Source: Leptolyngbya sp. NIES-2104 (lineage in GTDB: Bacteria; Cyanobacteriota; Cyanobacteriia; Leptolyngbyales; Leptolyngbyaceae). Taken from it: a stretch of DNA of 64,000 nucleotides. Positions 27,314-34,775 of the stretch are shown one piece after another. Location: the NCBI RefSeq assembly GCF_001485215.1, contig NZ_BBWW01000001.1:4464001-4528000 (forward strand), read 5' to 3'. The notes under the pieces were generated by a model. That model saw nothing but the letters and a program-made list of their open reading frames with translations. It made no database searches and was not told where the DNA came from. A program made the translations under genes and the position numbers. Positions within the stretch are counted from its first letter, which is position 1; each line of letters begins with the position of its first letter.

Positions 27314-27628
27314 CTAGCAGGGAACGACCACCTTTTCTTCGATTGAAACGGTCGATAGCTCATCTTGAAGAACGGAGCTTTGCCCTAAAGCGGTTAACTC
27401 GCCGTTCCGTAATACAACCGGAGTGGTACAACTGGGACAGTCATAAATCCGGTGCGTTTGTCCATGAGCTTCTTCTTGCTGCTCAACTACCTCCGGGTAA
27501 GTGAGGTAAAAGCTGAGTGCCCTCTCTGCGAGGATTGACATCGCCTCGGAACTCATCGCCGCTTGGATTTTTAGCTTGCGGTGTAATTCGGGCGGGAGAT
27601 ACAGCGTAACTTTCTGCTTGTCTTGCAT
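27314..27628 (-). CDS. Ribbon-helix-helix-like protein with a CxxC motif
   Basis: 104 aa from the ATG at 27628; the frame upstream of it does not look like protein. The N-terminus KVTLYLPPELHRKLKIQAA, then SILAERALSFYL, is the beta-strand/helix/helix pattern of CopG/Arc-type DNA-binding or antitoxin-like proteins. The C-terminal half has one CPSC pair and a terminal Cys, possibly binding a metal as a dimer. It lies 71 bases upstream of ycf46 on the same strand and could regulate that unit. Confidence 0.65.
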   Translation of the reverse strand: MQDKQKVTLYLPPELHRKLKIQAAMSSEAMSILAERALSFYLTYPEVVEQQEEAHGQTHRIYDCPSCTTPVVLRNGELTALGQSSVLQDELSTVSIEEKVVVPC

Positions 27629-27737
27629 AGAACTTTCAGTCGTTTTACCCGGGTATGCAAATACAATATCTGCCAGATTCAGGGCTGTCAAGACGGTAAG
27701 CCAGCATAACAGCATTATTGTTACAATCGTTTACATT

Positions 27738-28232
27738 ATGAAGTATGGTTTGAGTTGGATTTTAGTCGGGGTGTTGGGGCTGACGGGCTGTGATGGCTTG
27801 CCGTTCGGACGCTCTGAGCCGCAGCAAAATCGGTTGCCCGATCGATGGCAGACGTATCGGAATCCTCGGTTTGGGTTCGAGTTTTTGTATCCGGAGGGCT
27901 GGGTTGATTCGATTCCGCCAGAGAATCAAGATGGAATTGCGTTTAGTGATCCGAGGAATAACGGGTTTGAGATTCGGAGTTGGGCGAAGTTAATGCGATC
28001 GACGACTCCTGCAAAAAATTCCCCTGCGAAACCGACTCCGAACTTTACAACGGAGCAGGGAATACCGGGACGCTTAGAGGTGAAGGTGGAAAAGCAGACG
28101 AGTACGATGATGCTGACGGTTTATCACAAGGACGTGGAGTATCACTGGCGCGGCGTGGCTCCGAGTTCGCAGTTTGGTAACTTTTATCGATTTTTCTCGT
28201 TTATTGCGAGTCGGTATCGGGTTCCGGAGTGA
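27738..28232 (+). CDS. Predicted lipoprotein
   Basis: 164 aa from ATG 27738. An N-terminal signal with lipobox LTGC (Cys about residue 18) indicates lipid attachment at the membrane. The mature part has NPRFGFEFLYPEGW and an Arg/Trp-rich strand pattern (about 45-164), similar to PsbP-like or photosystem-associated lipoproteins in the phrase YPEGW, but the resemblance is weak. Function not assigned. Divergent from the ribbon-helix-helix gene with 109 bases between starts. Confidence 0.65.
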   Translation: MKYGLSWILVGVLGLTGCDGLPFGRSEPQQNRLPDRWQTYRNPRFGFEFLYPEGWVDSIPPENQDGIAFSDPRNNGFEIRSWAKLMRSTTPAKNSPAKPTPNFTTEQGIPGRLEVKVEKQTSTMMLTVYHKDVEYHWRGVAPSSQFGNFYRFFSFIASRYRVPE

Positions 28233-28489
28233 GAGAGGAAGTTTGTCGATCGGGTTGTATCGACTTGCAAGTCTAGATAAAAAGTATCTTCAAAATTCCC
28301 GTATATTCATCTGTATAAACGTTCTTTGTAAAAATTTTTGTATACTATTCCAGATTGCTGCGATGACCCAAAAATCTTCTGCATAGTGCGTCAATGTGAA
28401 TGATGTGCAGAAACTTCCGCATGATTAGACGGCGCTACTTGCATCTCAACCTAAACAAACCTAGGCGATATCTTTACTAATAACGCAAC

Positions 28490-28759
28490 ATGGACGAAGA
28501 CCTCGAACAACTGACCCGCGCTGAGCTTGTTGCTGAGATTAAAAAGCTCAGGAATGGCATTCGTAAACATCGTGATACCTCTAGCCATGAGTTATGTTGG
28601 CATCATCCTGACCTATGGGGACTGCTGCCAGAAAAGACTGACCCTACTCCGGTGGTGCCGGAGTGGTCAAAGTTTCTTGAAGGCTGCTTGAAATATCGGC
28701 AATCGCTCGACGAACAAGCTCCGAACGCACAACGCACTAACCAATCTTATGGTGAGTAG
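28490..28759 (+). CDS. Small conserved protein of unknown function
   Basis: 89 aa. The arrangement LTRAELVAEIKKLRNGIRKH, then HELCWHHPDLWGLLPE, then PEWSKFLEGCLKYRQSLDEQ is a small family I recognise as widespread but unnamed. The His/Cys/Trp-rich centre (CWHHP) could bind metal. The N-terminus is a probable coiled coil. No operon partner; it begins the accessory stretch of toxin-antitoxin genes. Confidence 0.65.
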   Translation: MDEDLEQLTRAELVAEIKKLRNGIRKHRDTSSHELCWHHPDLWGLLPEKTDPTPVVPEWSKFLEGCLKYRQSLDEQAPNAQRTNQSYGE

Positions 28760-28837
28760 TCATAGGACAAACGTCTAACAAACCGCTGCTTTGGAACAAC
28801 GAGATTGGTCAGTTGAGTTGAAACGGTATCGTATCCA

Positions 28838-29284
28838 GTGAGCCTTGTTCTCAAGCTAATTTATCGCGAATCTTCACAAAATCGCGATCGCGCTTTAACT
28901 ACTCAAGCTAAAGTAAAAAGACACTTTTGCAACAAACTGAAGCCGATCGCAATTCGACAACCCCGCTATCCCAAAGAAGAATATGTTCGGTGCGGCAATG
29001 ACATTTACGAGACTCAAGATTGTCATTTTGCGATAATAGACTTGAACCAATCGGTGCTTGAGTTAGCAGAGCAGTTTTTGGAACGCAGTAATCTTCCTGC
29101 AAAAGCGGATGTGGATGCTGTTCACATTGCTGCTGCGACCGTTCATGGTATGGATTACTTGCTCACATGGAACTGCAAGCACATTGCAAATGCTCAAATT
29201 CAGGGCAAGTTAGCAGAGATTAGCCTTGATTTCGGGTACGAGTTGCCGATTCTTTGTACAGCCTATGAACTTCTTGGAGGTTAA
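28838..29284 (+). pseudogene. Chimeric remnant: antitoxin start fused to PIN-toxin end
   Basis: 148 codons, open but composite. Residues 1-35 come from a HIP1-containing repeat (28865-28900) and are unlikely to be original protein. Residues 36-60 (IAIRQPRYPKEEYVRCGNDIYE) match the start of the antitoxin-like protein encoded at 40629 (TIRQRRYSKEELAQRGQKLYE). Residues 61-148 match the second half of a PIN-domain toxin (DAVHIAAATVHGMDYLLTWNCKHIANA); the first half, with the first catalytic Asp, is missing. I read this as an internal deletion that joined two neighbouring genes, hence probably an inactive toxin. Confidence 0.6.
28865..28900. repeat. HIP1-paired repeat, copy 1
   Basis: First of three related segments built on CGCGAAtcttcacaaaa followed by GCGATCGC and an A/T-rich end; relatives at 29528-29575 and 29908-29955. 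It now forms the first codons of the chimeric PIN frame. Confidence 0.45.
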
Positions 29285-29511
29285 TGATGTTTCAGGATGA
29301 GATTGTCGAAGAGATCCATAGAATTCGTGAAGAGTATTCACGTTCATTTGACCATGACTTAAAAGCCATCTTCGCTGATTTGCAAAAGCAACAAGCTGAA
29401 AGCGGCAGAGAAGTTGTAAATTTATCGCGCCAGCCAGGTTCGACAACACGTTGGAGCGGACGGAAGAGAGACTTAGGCGAGGATGCACAAAGTATTACCC
29501 ACTCAACTTAG
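29284..29511 (+). CDS. Small antitoxin-like partner of the PIN remnant
   Basis: 75 aa. Starts at ATG 29284 overlapping the stop of the PIN remnant (TAATG), or at the ATG 3 bases later. The core DEIVEEIHRIREEYSRSFDHDLKAIFADLQKQQAESGREVV is a small family that regularly follows PIN or RelE toxins in cyanobacteria, presumed to be the antitoxin. The last about 25 residues (RQPGSTTRWSGRKRD) are not typical and may be run-on sequence after a lost stop. Confidence 0.6.
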   Translation: MMFQDEIVEEIHRIREEYSRSFDHDLKAIFADLQKQQAESGREVVNLSRQPGSTTRWSGRKRDLGEDAQSITHST

Positions 29512-29527
29512 CCGTTGAGCGATTTGA

Positions 29528-29575
29528 CGATCGCAAATCTCCACAAAAGCGCGATCGCACTTCAATTTATCTGAA
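29528..29575. repeat. HIP1-paired repeat, copy 2
   Basis: Two near-HIP1 octamers about 20 bases apart with AATCTCCACAAAA between them and CTTCAATTTA after the second. Similar to 29908-29955 with a handful of differences and one indel. Confidence 0.5.
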
Positions 29576-29586
29576 AAACTAGAGCA

Positions 29587-29874
29587 ATGAACAAGCTTGA
29601 AACCTTTCCTTGGGACGCGGCAGACCATCTAGAAACTAAAGAGGATGTTGCGGCATATCTTGAAGCTGCCCTTGAAGACGGTGATCCTGCTCTGGTAGCC
29701 GCAGTACTTGGGGACATTGCTCGATCGAAAGGAATGACAAACATTGCCCGTGAAACAGGATTAGGACGAGAAAGCCTGTACAAAGCTTTATCGAGCGAAG
29801 GGAACTCAGAATTTGTAACGGTTCTCAAGGTAGTGAAAGCACTGGGTTTACGTCTACAAGTTGTCGCTGGATAG
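29587..29874 (+). CDS. Orphan HigA-like addiction-module antidote protein
   Basis: 95 aa. Recognisable as the 'addiction module antidote' HTH family: ETFPWDAADHLETKEDVAAYLEAA then a Cro-like HTH (MTNIARETGLGRESLYKALS) and the C-terminal ALGLRLQVV. The toxin gene that normally lies just upstream is absent; the preceding 75 bases are a HIP1-paired repeat. It may still act as a repressor or as an anti-addiction protein for a toxin elsewhere. Confidence 0.83.
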   Translation: MNKLETFPWDAADHLETKEDVAAYLEAALEDGDPALVAAVLGDIARSKGMTNIARETGLGRESLYKALSSEGNSEFVTVLKVVKALGLRLQVVAG

Positions 29875-29907
29875 GTGAAACACTCAGGCTAATCGAGTCG
29901 TGAGGTC

Positions 29908-29955
29908 GCGATCGCAGATTTCCACAGAAGGGCGATCGCACTTCAATCTGCTGAA
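29908..29955. repeat. HIP1-paired repeat, copy 3
   Basis: Two GCGATCGC octamers (29908-29915 and 29932-29939) around AGATTTCCACAGAAGG, then CTTCAATCTGCTGAA. It is the last accessory feature before hisF. Confidence 0.5.
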
Positions 29956-29999
29956 CCACGATAATGGTACGATTCTCTCTACTGAACAGAGAATCGGTC

Positions 30000-30770
30000 A
30001 TGCTGGCGAAACGAATTCTGCCTTGTCTAGATGTGAAAGCGGGGCGTGTGGTTAAAGGAATTAACTTTGTAGATTTGCGGGATGCGGGTGATCCGGTTGA
30101 ACTCGCGCAGGCTTACAACGAGGCAGGGGCGGATGAGCTTGTGTTTCTAGATATCACTGCCACGCATGAAGACCGAGACATTATTTACGATGTGGTGTAC
30201 CGGACAGCGGAACAGGTGTTTATTCCGTTGACAGTTGGGGGCGGGATTCAGAATCTCGACACGATTAAGAAATTGCTGAGAGCGGGAGCCGATAAAGTCA
30301 GTATTAACTCGGCGGCGGTGCGTGACCCGGATTTGATTAATCGGGCAAGCGATCGATTCGGCGTTCAATGTATTGTGGTGGCGATCGATGCTCGAAGAAG
30401 AGAAGACCCGACGAATCCAGGATGGGATGTGTACGTGCGCGGCGGTCGGGAAAATACGGGGATTGATGCGATCGCGTGGGCGAAAGAAGTCGCAGAACGT
30501 GGAGCCGGAGAATTACTGATTACCAGCATGGATGCAGATGGAACGCAGGCGGGGTATGACTTGGATTTGACGAGTACGATCGCGAATCAAGTCGAAATTC
30601 CTGTAATCGCGTCTGGCGGGGCGGGAAATTGTGAACATATTTATCAAGCCTTAACGAATGGGAAGGCGGAAGCGGCATTGCTGGCTTCTTTGCTGCATTA
30701 CGGGCAGTTGAGTGTGGAACAGATAAAGACATACTTAAGCGAACGGCAGGTTTCGGTCAGACAGTCCTAG
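30000..30770 (+). CDS. hisF: Imidazole glycerol phosphate synthase cyclase subunit HisF
   Basis: 256 aa, full length. TIM-barrel cyclase that, with HisH, makes imidazole glycerol phosphate and AICAR in histidine synthesis. Catalytic Asp11 is in [14 protein letters not shown]; the second Asp lies in VVAIDAR; phosphate-binding loops VGGGI and ASGGAG are intact. ATG 30000 is chosen over the upstream in-frame GTG/ATG because conserved homology begins here (MLAKRIL). Not in a his operon, as is usual in cyanobacteria. Confidence 0.96.
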   Translation: MLAKRILPCLDVKAGRVVKGINFVDLRDAGDPVELAQAYNEAGADELVFLDITATHEDRDIIYDVVYRTAEQVFIPLTVGGGIQNLDTIKKLLRAGADKVSINSAAVRDPDLINRASDRFGVQCIVVAIDARRREDPTNPGWDVYVRGGRENTGIDAIAWAKEVAERGAGELLITSMDADGTQAGYDLDLTSTIANQVEIPVIASGGAGNCEHIYQALTNGKAEAALLASLLHYGQLSVEQIKTYLSERQVSVRQS

Positions 30771-30899
30771 AATGACGAGACTTGGAGAGATTCAGCCGAC
30801 TGATAAGAATTTGCTACCACCAAAATCAGAGAAACTGTTTACTCGATCGTGCTCTTACCGAGGTCTACTTTTCTGAGCGTCTGTTACAATACGTAAACT

Positions 30900-31220
30900 A
30901 TGGTGATAACAATCTTATTTATTGTCATTGCTCTTGTGGCTTGGGCGCTTCACCTCATGCAGGAAGCGATCGAGCAAAAAGAGTTTTCCCTGATGCTGGC
31001 GGGTACATTGGTCGCAATGTCCGCGACAGCACTTGTTGGCGTTTACTTTGTGATGGGCAATTACATGGGCTATCTCAGTCACCTTTCGCCTCAAGAAGCA
31101 GCGATGAATCAAGAGGCATACGAATCGGTGGCGCGATATCTCGAAGAACAAGATCAGCTTTATATGAGTGCTTCGGCTTCTCGATCGATTTCTCAAGTCG
31201 TGCGAAACATTTCGCCATAA
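30900..31220 (+). CDS. Small two-helix membrane protein
   Basis: 106 aa. Two membrane helices (about 1-19 and 30-52, with an EAIEQKEFS loop) and a soluble acidic C-terminal half (LSPQEAAMNQEAYESVARYLEEQD). I do not recognise a named family; proteins like this occur near rca in cyanobacteria, but I cannot verify that here. A TACAAT hexamer lies about 10 bases before the ATG, implying a very short leader. Followed by a terminator. Confidence 0.65.
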   Translation: MVITILFIVIALVAWALHLMQEAIEQKEFSLMLAGTLVAMSATALVGVYFVMGNYMGYLSHLSPQEAAMNQEAYESVARYLEEQDQLYMSASASRSISQVVRNISP

Positions 31221-31248
31221 GATACGATCATAGTTATCAAGTTTTAAC

Positions 31249-31279
31249 AAATGGGGTGAGTCAAACTTGCCCCATTTTT
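31249..31279 (+). terminator. Rho-independent terminator before rca
   Basis: AAATGGGG (31249-31256) pairs with CCCCATTT (31270-31277) and the loop can extend the stem; followed by TTTTT. Separates the small membrane protein from rca. Confidence 0.82.
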
Positions 31280-31290
31280 AGTGAGCCGCT

Positions 31291-32556
31291 ATGAGTTACT
31301 ACATTTCTCCGCGTTTTCTCGATAAGTTATCGGTTCATATCACTAAGAATTTTCTATTGCTGCCAAATGTGAAAGCGCCATTGATTCTGGGAGTTCACGG
31401 ACGCAAAGGGGAAGGAAAATCGTTTCAGTGTGATCTCGTGTTTGAACGGATGGGAATTGAAGCCGTTTATATGTCGGCGGGAGAGTTGGAAAGTCCTGAT
31501 GCGGGAGATCCAGCGCGATTGATTCGATTGCGATATCGGGAAGCTGCGGAATATGTGAAAGTGCGTGGCAAAATGTCGGTTTTGCTGATTAATGATTTTG
31601 ATGCGGGTGCGGGACGGGTGGATCAGTTCACTCAGTACACCGTGAATACGCAGTTGGTACACGGAACGCTGATGAATATTGCGGATAATCCGACGAATGT
31701 TCAGCTTCCGGGGAGTTATGATTCTGAGCCGATACAGCGAATTCCGATTATTTTGACGGGGAATGATTTCTCGACGTTGTATGCGCCCTTGACTCGTGAC
31801 GGGCGGATGGATAAGTTTTTCTGGGAACCCGATCGAGCAGATCGAATCGGAATTGTCGGCGGAATTTTTGAAATCGATCAGGTGCCAAAAAGCGATATTG
31901 AAAAGCTAGTCGATCAGTTTCCAAATCAAGCGATCGATTTCTTTGGTGCATTGCGATCGCGCCTTTACGATGAGCAAATTCGCCGCTTCATTAACGATGT
32001 GGGCATCGATCGGATTTCTCAGCGCGTGGTGAACAGTACTGAAGCACCTCCAGAATTCCGCAGACCCGACTTTAGTTTGTCGCATTTGATCGAAGTCGGA
32101 ACCGCGATCGGACAAGAGCAAAAACGACTTCAAGAGTTGCGCTTGGTTGAGGAATACAATCAGACGGTTCGCAATCGGGGACTCGGTGAAATTAAGAGGA
32201 ATCCGCAACCTGTTCAAAATAGTGCAATGGTTTCGGAGCCTGTTCGATCGCCCGCGGTTCCAGCATCGAGCAGCTATAACGGTCAGCCTTCGAGTACACG
32301 ATTGACTCCGGAGATTGTGAGCGAAGTTAATCAAATTCTGCGACAGGGACAGCGGTTAGGCATTGAAGTAGTCGATGCCCGACGGTTTAGAACGAATTCT
32401 TGGAACTGTTACGGGATGTTTGAAGGAGATGGAGCAGCGGCGATTTCTGCGTTAGAAACTTGCTTAGATGAGAATCAGAAAAATTATGTGCGGATTGTGG
32501 GAATTCGCGATCGACAACGGGTGATTGAATTGATCGTGCATCGCCCTAACCAATAG
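31291..32556 (+). CDS. rca: Rubisco activase with C-terminal RbcS-like domain
   Basis: 421 aa. AAA+ ATPase (about 1-290) that removes inhibitory sugar phosphates from Rubisco: Walker A GRKGEGKS (37-44), Walker B VLLINDFDAG (97-106). A Pro/Ser-rich linker (about 303-335) leads to a small-subunit-like (SSUL) domain (337-421; TRLTPEIVSEVNQILRQG, FRTNSWNCYG, RIVGIRDRQR), which in cyanobacterial Rca mediates Rubisco binding and carboxysome recruitment. The last 50 bases (32507-32556) recur at 33229-33278 and in part at 34372-34403. Confidence 0.93.
   Translation: MSYYISPRFLDKLSVHITKNFLLLPNVKAPLILGVHGRKGEGKSFQCDLVFERMGIEAVYMSAGELESPDAGDPARLIRLRYREAAEYVKVRGKMSVLLINDFDAGAGRVDQFTQYTVNTQLVHGTLMNIADNPTNVQLPGSYDSEPIQRIPIILTGNDFSTLYAPLTRDGRMDKFFWEPDRADRIGIVGGIFEIDQVPKSDIEKLVDQFPNQAIDFFGALRSRLYDEQIRRFINDVGIDRISQRVVNSTEAPPEFRRPDFSLSHLIEVGTAIGQEQKRLQELRLVEEYNQTVRNRGLGEIKRNPQPVQNSAMVSEPVRSPAVPASSSYNGQPSSTRLTPEIVSEVNQILRQGQRLGIEVVDARRFRTNSWNCYGMFEGDGAAAISALETCLDENQKNYVRIVGIRDRQRVIELIVHRPNQ
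32507..32556 (+). repeat. rca 3'-end repeat, copy A (inside rca)
   Basis: Last 50 bases of rca, encoding DRQRVIELIVHRPNQ and the stop. 45 of 50 positions match copy B at 33229-33278. Confidence 0.85.
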
Positions 32557-32603
32557 TTCGCTAAGTTTTCGGGGTGTAGTAATAGTTCCAAGTGTAGGTA
32601 TTT

Positions 32604-33167
32604 ATGTTGTGTTTGCAGGCGGGAAGTTACGACATTGTGATCAATGACAATCCTGCCTACATAGTGGGATCAGTTGATAATGTGCGAACCTATAGTCATC
32701 AGTACTGGTTGGGTGAACAGGAATATTATCCATCTGCAAAGTATGAGGTAGGGCTAATAAAGCATGGTGCAGAAATAGCATCTTGTATTGTGCTTGGTAC
32801 GCACGGAGCGACTGGAGTGCACGAGCATTCAGCCCTATTACACAATCAGTCTTGCATCGTTGCAGTGAGTGCATTCATCTGCGCTTTAGCTATTCCGTCT
32901 TTACAGCTTGAATGGCAAGTGCAAGTAGACTGGGCAACTTGCTTTGGTATATATCACGCAGCAAGGCATGACTGCTACATCTCGCACGGCGAATGCGACA
33001 TCGCCTGTGTCTCCTGCGAAGGAAAATTGCTTTAGAGTGTCAGTGGTAAAGACATATTCACTAACGGCTTTTATCTAGATGATGACTACGTTGAAGTCAT
33101 TGATTGGAACGATGAAATGTATCGCATTGACATACGCTCAGGTGATAGCTATCTTGTTGCGAGCTAA
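32604..33167 (+). pseudogene. Conserved hypothetical gene interrupted by an in-frame TAG
   Basis: Codons 1-143 (32604-33032) read MLCLQAGSYDIVINDNPAYI to CEGKLL, then TAG at 33033-33035, then 43 more codons in the same frame (SVSGKDIFTNGFYLDDDYVE ... SYLVAS) ending at TAA 33165-33167. The continuation is protein-like and seems to belong to the same family, so a Trp (TGG) to amber change is likely. Function of the intact family is unknown. It lies between rca and copy B of the rca-end repeat, in the accessory stretch. Confidence 0.72.
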
Positions 33168-33197
33168 CCCTTTATTGCACAGAGTACTAAAATCTGT

Positions 33198-33278
33198 TGA
33201 ACTAGATGTTCGATCGAACAAATCTGGAGCGATCGACAACGGGTGATTGAATCGATCGTGCATCGTCCTGACTGATAG
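33198..33278 (+). repeat. rca 3'-end repeat, copy B
   Basis: 33229-33278 matches the rca end at 45/50 bases and still reads DRQRVIESIVHRPD-stop. The 31 bases in front (33198-33228), with the palindrome TGTTCGATCGAACA, are shared with copy C but not with rca. Confidence 0.85.
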
Positions 33279-33288
33279 GAATAGAGCA

Positions 33289-33858
33289 ATGACATTAATG
33301 CAGAGTCAGAATTTACAGTTCGAGCCACTTACTGCCATCCATGCTGACGCTCTCTTTCCCATTCTGAATACATCCTCCGTCCTCGCCTTTATCGATCCAA
33401 CAGGAGAACCACCATCGTTGGAGGAACTTAGGGCGGAATACGCCGCCCGTGAGCGTGGTCCGGTGGATTTGATAACGCCTGCCGAGAAATGGTTCAACGT
33501 GGCAATCTATTTGAAAGCTGATTCTCCTACAGTGGTCGGTCGGCTTGAGGCAACAAGCTACGGCGAGTGGGGCGAGATTGCATACTTGTTGGGTGAAGCT
33601 TGGTGGGGAAAGGGGTTGGCATTTGAGGCAATGTCTTGGTGGCATGACTATCTTGAGTCACTTGTGCCAGAAGCTCAGTGGTGGGCTACAGTACACCCGG
33701 AGAACCAAAGGAGCATTCGGCTTCTGACACGTCTAAGGTACGAAGAGATCGATCCGAGCAGGCGACCGAACCTGCAATCCTATGACCCAGGAGATCTCTG
33801 CTTCGTTCGATCGGCTCCTGCTAAATCACAATTACAGCGATCGCCAATTCATAAGTGA
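33289..33858 (+). CDS. GNAT-family acetyltransferase
   Basis: 189 aa from ATG 33289; an upstream in-frame start at 33247 would translate the rca-end repeat and is rejected. The RimJ/RimL-like GNAT pattern is seen in LRAEYAARERG, WFNVAIYLKADSPTVVGRLE, GEIAYLLGEAWWGKGLAFEAM (acetyl-CoA loop) and HPENQRSIRLLTRL. Acceptor unknown. Located between copies B and C of the rca-end repeat, upstream of a toxin-antitoxin pair; probably acquired. Confidence 0.8.
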   Translation: MTLMQSQNLQFEPLTAIHADALFPILNTSSVLAFIDPTGEPPSLEELRAEYAARERGPVDLITPAEKWFNVAIYLKADSPTVVGRLEATSYGEWGEIAYLLGEAWWGKGLAFEAMSWWHDYLESLVPEAQWWATVHPENQRSIRLLTRLRYEEIDPSRRPNLQSYDPGDLCFVRSAPAKSQLQRSPIHK

Positions 33859-33882
33859 TAATACGACTACGATTCTTGAAAC

Positions 33883-34113
33883 ATGAATTCTATGAATACT
33901 CGATTAGAAGTTGAGTCAGCAATCAAGCAATTGCCAGAAAATGAAGCGCGTGATCTTGCAAGATGGCTGCAAGAGTATCTCGATGAAATGTGGGATCGAC
34001 AAATCGAAGCCGATCTTGCATCAGGAAAATTAGATCGTCTGATTGCGAGGGCAGAGTCAGATATTGCAACTAACAACGTGAGGGATTTGGATGAAGTCCT
34101 TCGCGACGGCTGA
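33883..34113 (+). CDS. Antitoxin of a RelE/HigB-like module
   Basis: 76 aa (or 73 from the ATG at 33892). Acidic helical protein: AIKQLPENEARDLARWLQEYLDEMWDRQIEADLASGKLDRL is the standard pattern of antitoxins that precede small RelE-like toxins in cyanobacteria. Its end overlaps the toxin start by 23 bases, so translation is coupled. Confidence 0.82.
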   Translation: MNSMNTRLEVESAIKQLPENEARDLARWLQEYLDEMWDRQIEADLASGKLDRLIARAESDIATNNVRDLDEVLRDG

Positions 34114-34348
34114 CTTTTGGGAAGCTTATGCCGAACTGTCACCTGAAATGAAACAGCAAGCGCGGAAAGCTTACAAGCTCTGGAAGGAGAACTCACTTCA
34201 TCCATCTCTACGTTTCAAGAAAGTCGGTAAAAAGCTTTGGTCTGCTCGAATCAGTGGTGAATATCGGGCATTAGCCTTGAAAGAAGGTGACGATTATTAC
34301 TGGTTTTGGATCGGTGAACATGATGAGTATGAAAGTCTTTTGAACTAG
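34091..34348 (+). CDS. RelE/ParE-superfamily toxin
   Basis: 85 aa. MKSFATADFWEAYAELSPEM, then LWKENSLHPSLRFKKV, LWSARISGEYRALA and FWIGEHDEYE match the plasmid-stabilisation RelE-like toxins, ribosome-dependent mRNA interferases in characterised members. The stop codon lies within copy C of the rca-end repeat, which suggests the module moved together with that repeat. Confidence 0.85.
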   Translation: MKSFATADFWEAYAELSPEMKQQARKAYKLWKENSLHPSLRFKKVGKKLWSARISGEYRALALKEGDDYYWFWIGEHDEYESLLN

Positions 34349-34403
34349 GTGTTCGATCGAACAAATCTGGAGTGATCGACAATGGGTGAGTGAATTGATC
34401 GTG
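34341..34403 (+). repeat. rca 3'-end repeat, copy C
   Basis: 58 of 63 bases match copy B (33198-33260). The rca-like part (34372-34403) matches rca at 29/32 but the frame no longer stops properly. Contains the same palindrome TGTTCGATCGAACA. Confidence 0.82.
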
Positions 34404-34547
34404 AGCGTCGGTTTATCGAGCATGAAGCGGCGCTGTGGAAGTCTCATAGGCTTACAAGGTAAGATTAAGCATCATATGACTGGTCGTTTTCCTGGATTAG
34501 TTGCAGGAAGCAGGAAAAGCCTCAAGATTTCTCAACTCTATCAAGCT

Positions 34548-34775
34548 ATGGAAACAAAACAAATCACCGTTCGCGTCAATCTAGAAGCTGCTCATATCTT
34601 TGAAGCCGCATCGGAAGAGCAAAGGCGTAAAATTGAGGCGTTACTCAGCTTAAAACTGACCCAAGCAACTCGTAAGAAACGGGCGCTAGAGGAAGTCATG
34701 GATGATATCAGCCAGAAAGCACAGGAGCGAGGATTAACCCCAGAAATCTTGGACGCAATTCTAAATGAGCCGTAA
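34548..34775 (+). CDS. Antitoxin-like partner of a PIN toxin
   Basis: 75 aa from ATG 34548; longer in-frame starts at 34386 translate the rca-end repeat and unrelated sequence. KQITVRVNLEAAHIFEAASEEQRRKIEALLSLKL then RALEEVMDDISQKAQERGL is the small helical family preceding COG1569 PIN toxins. Overlaps the toxin by 11 bases. Confidence 0.78.
   Translation: METKQITVRVNLEAAHIFEAASEEQRRKIEALLSLKLTQATRKKRALEEVMDDISQKAQERGLTPEILDAILNEP

Noticed and set aside
30782-31294. 170-codon rightward frame over the small membrane protein
   Set aside because: Overlaps a better gene with membrane helices and runs through the terminator before rca; Cys/Arg-rich composition.
33247-33288. Longer start for the GNAT gene
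   Set aside because: These codons come from the rca-end repeat; ATG 33289 begins the family homology.
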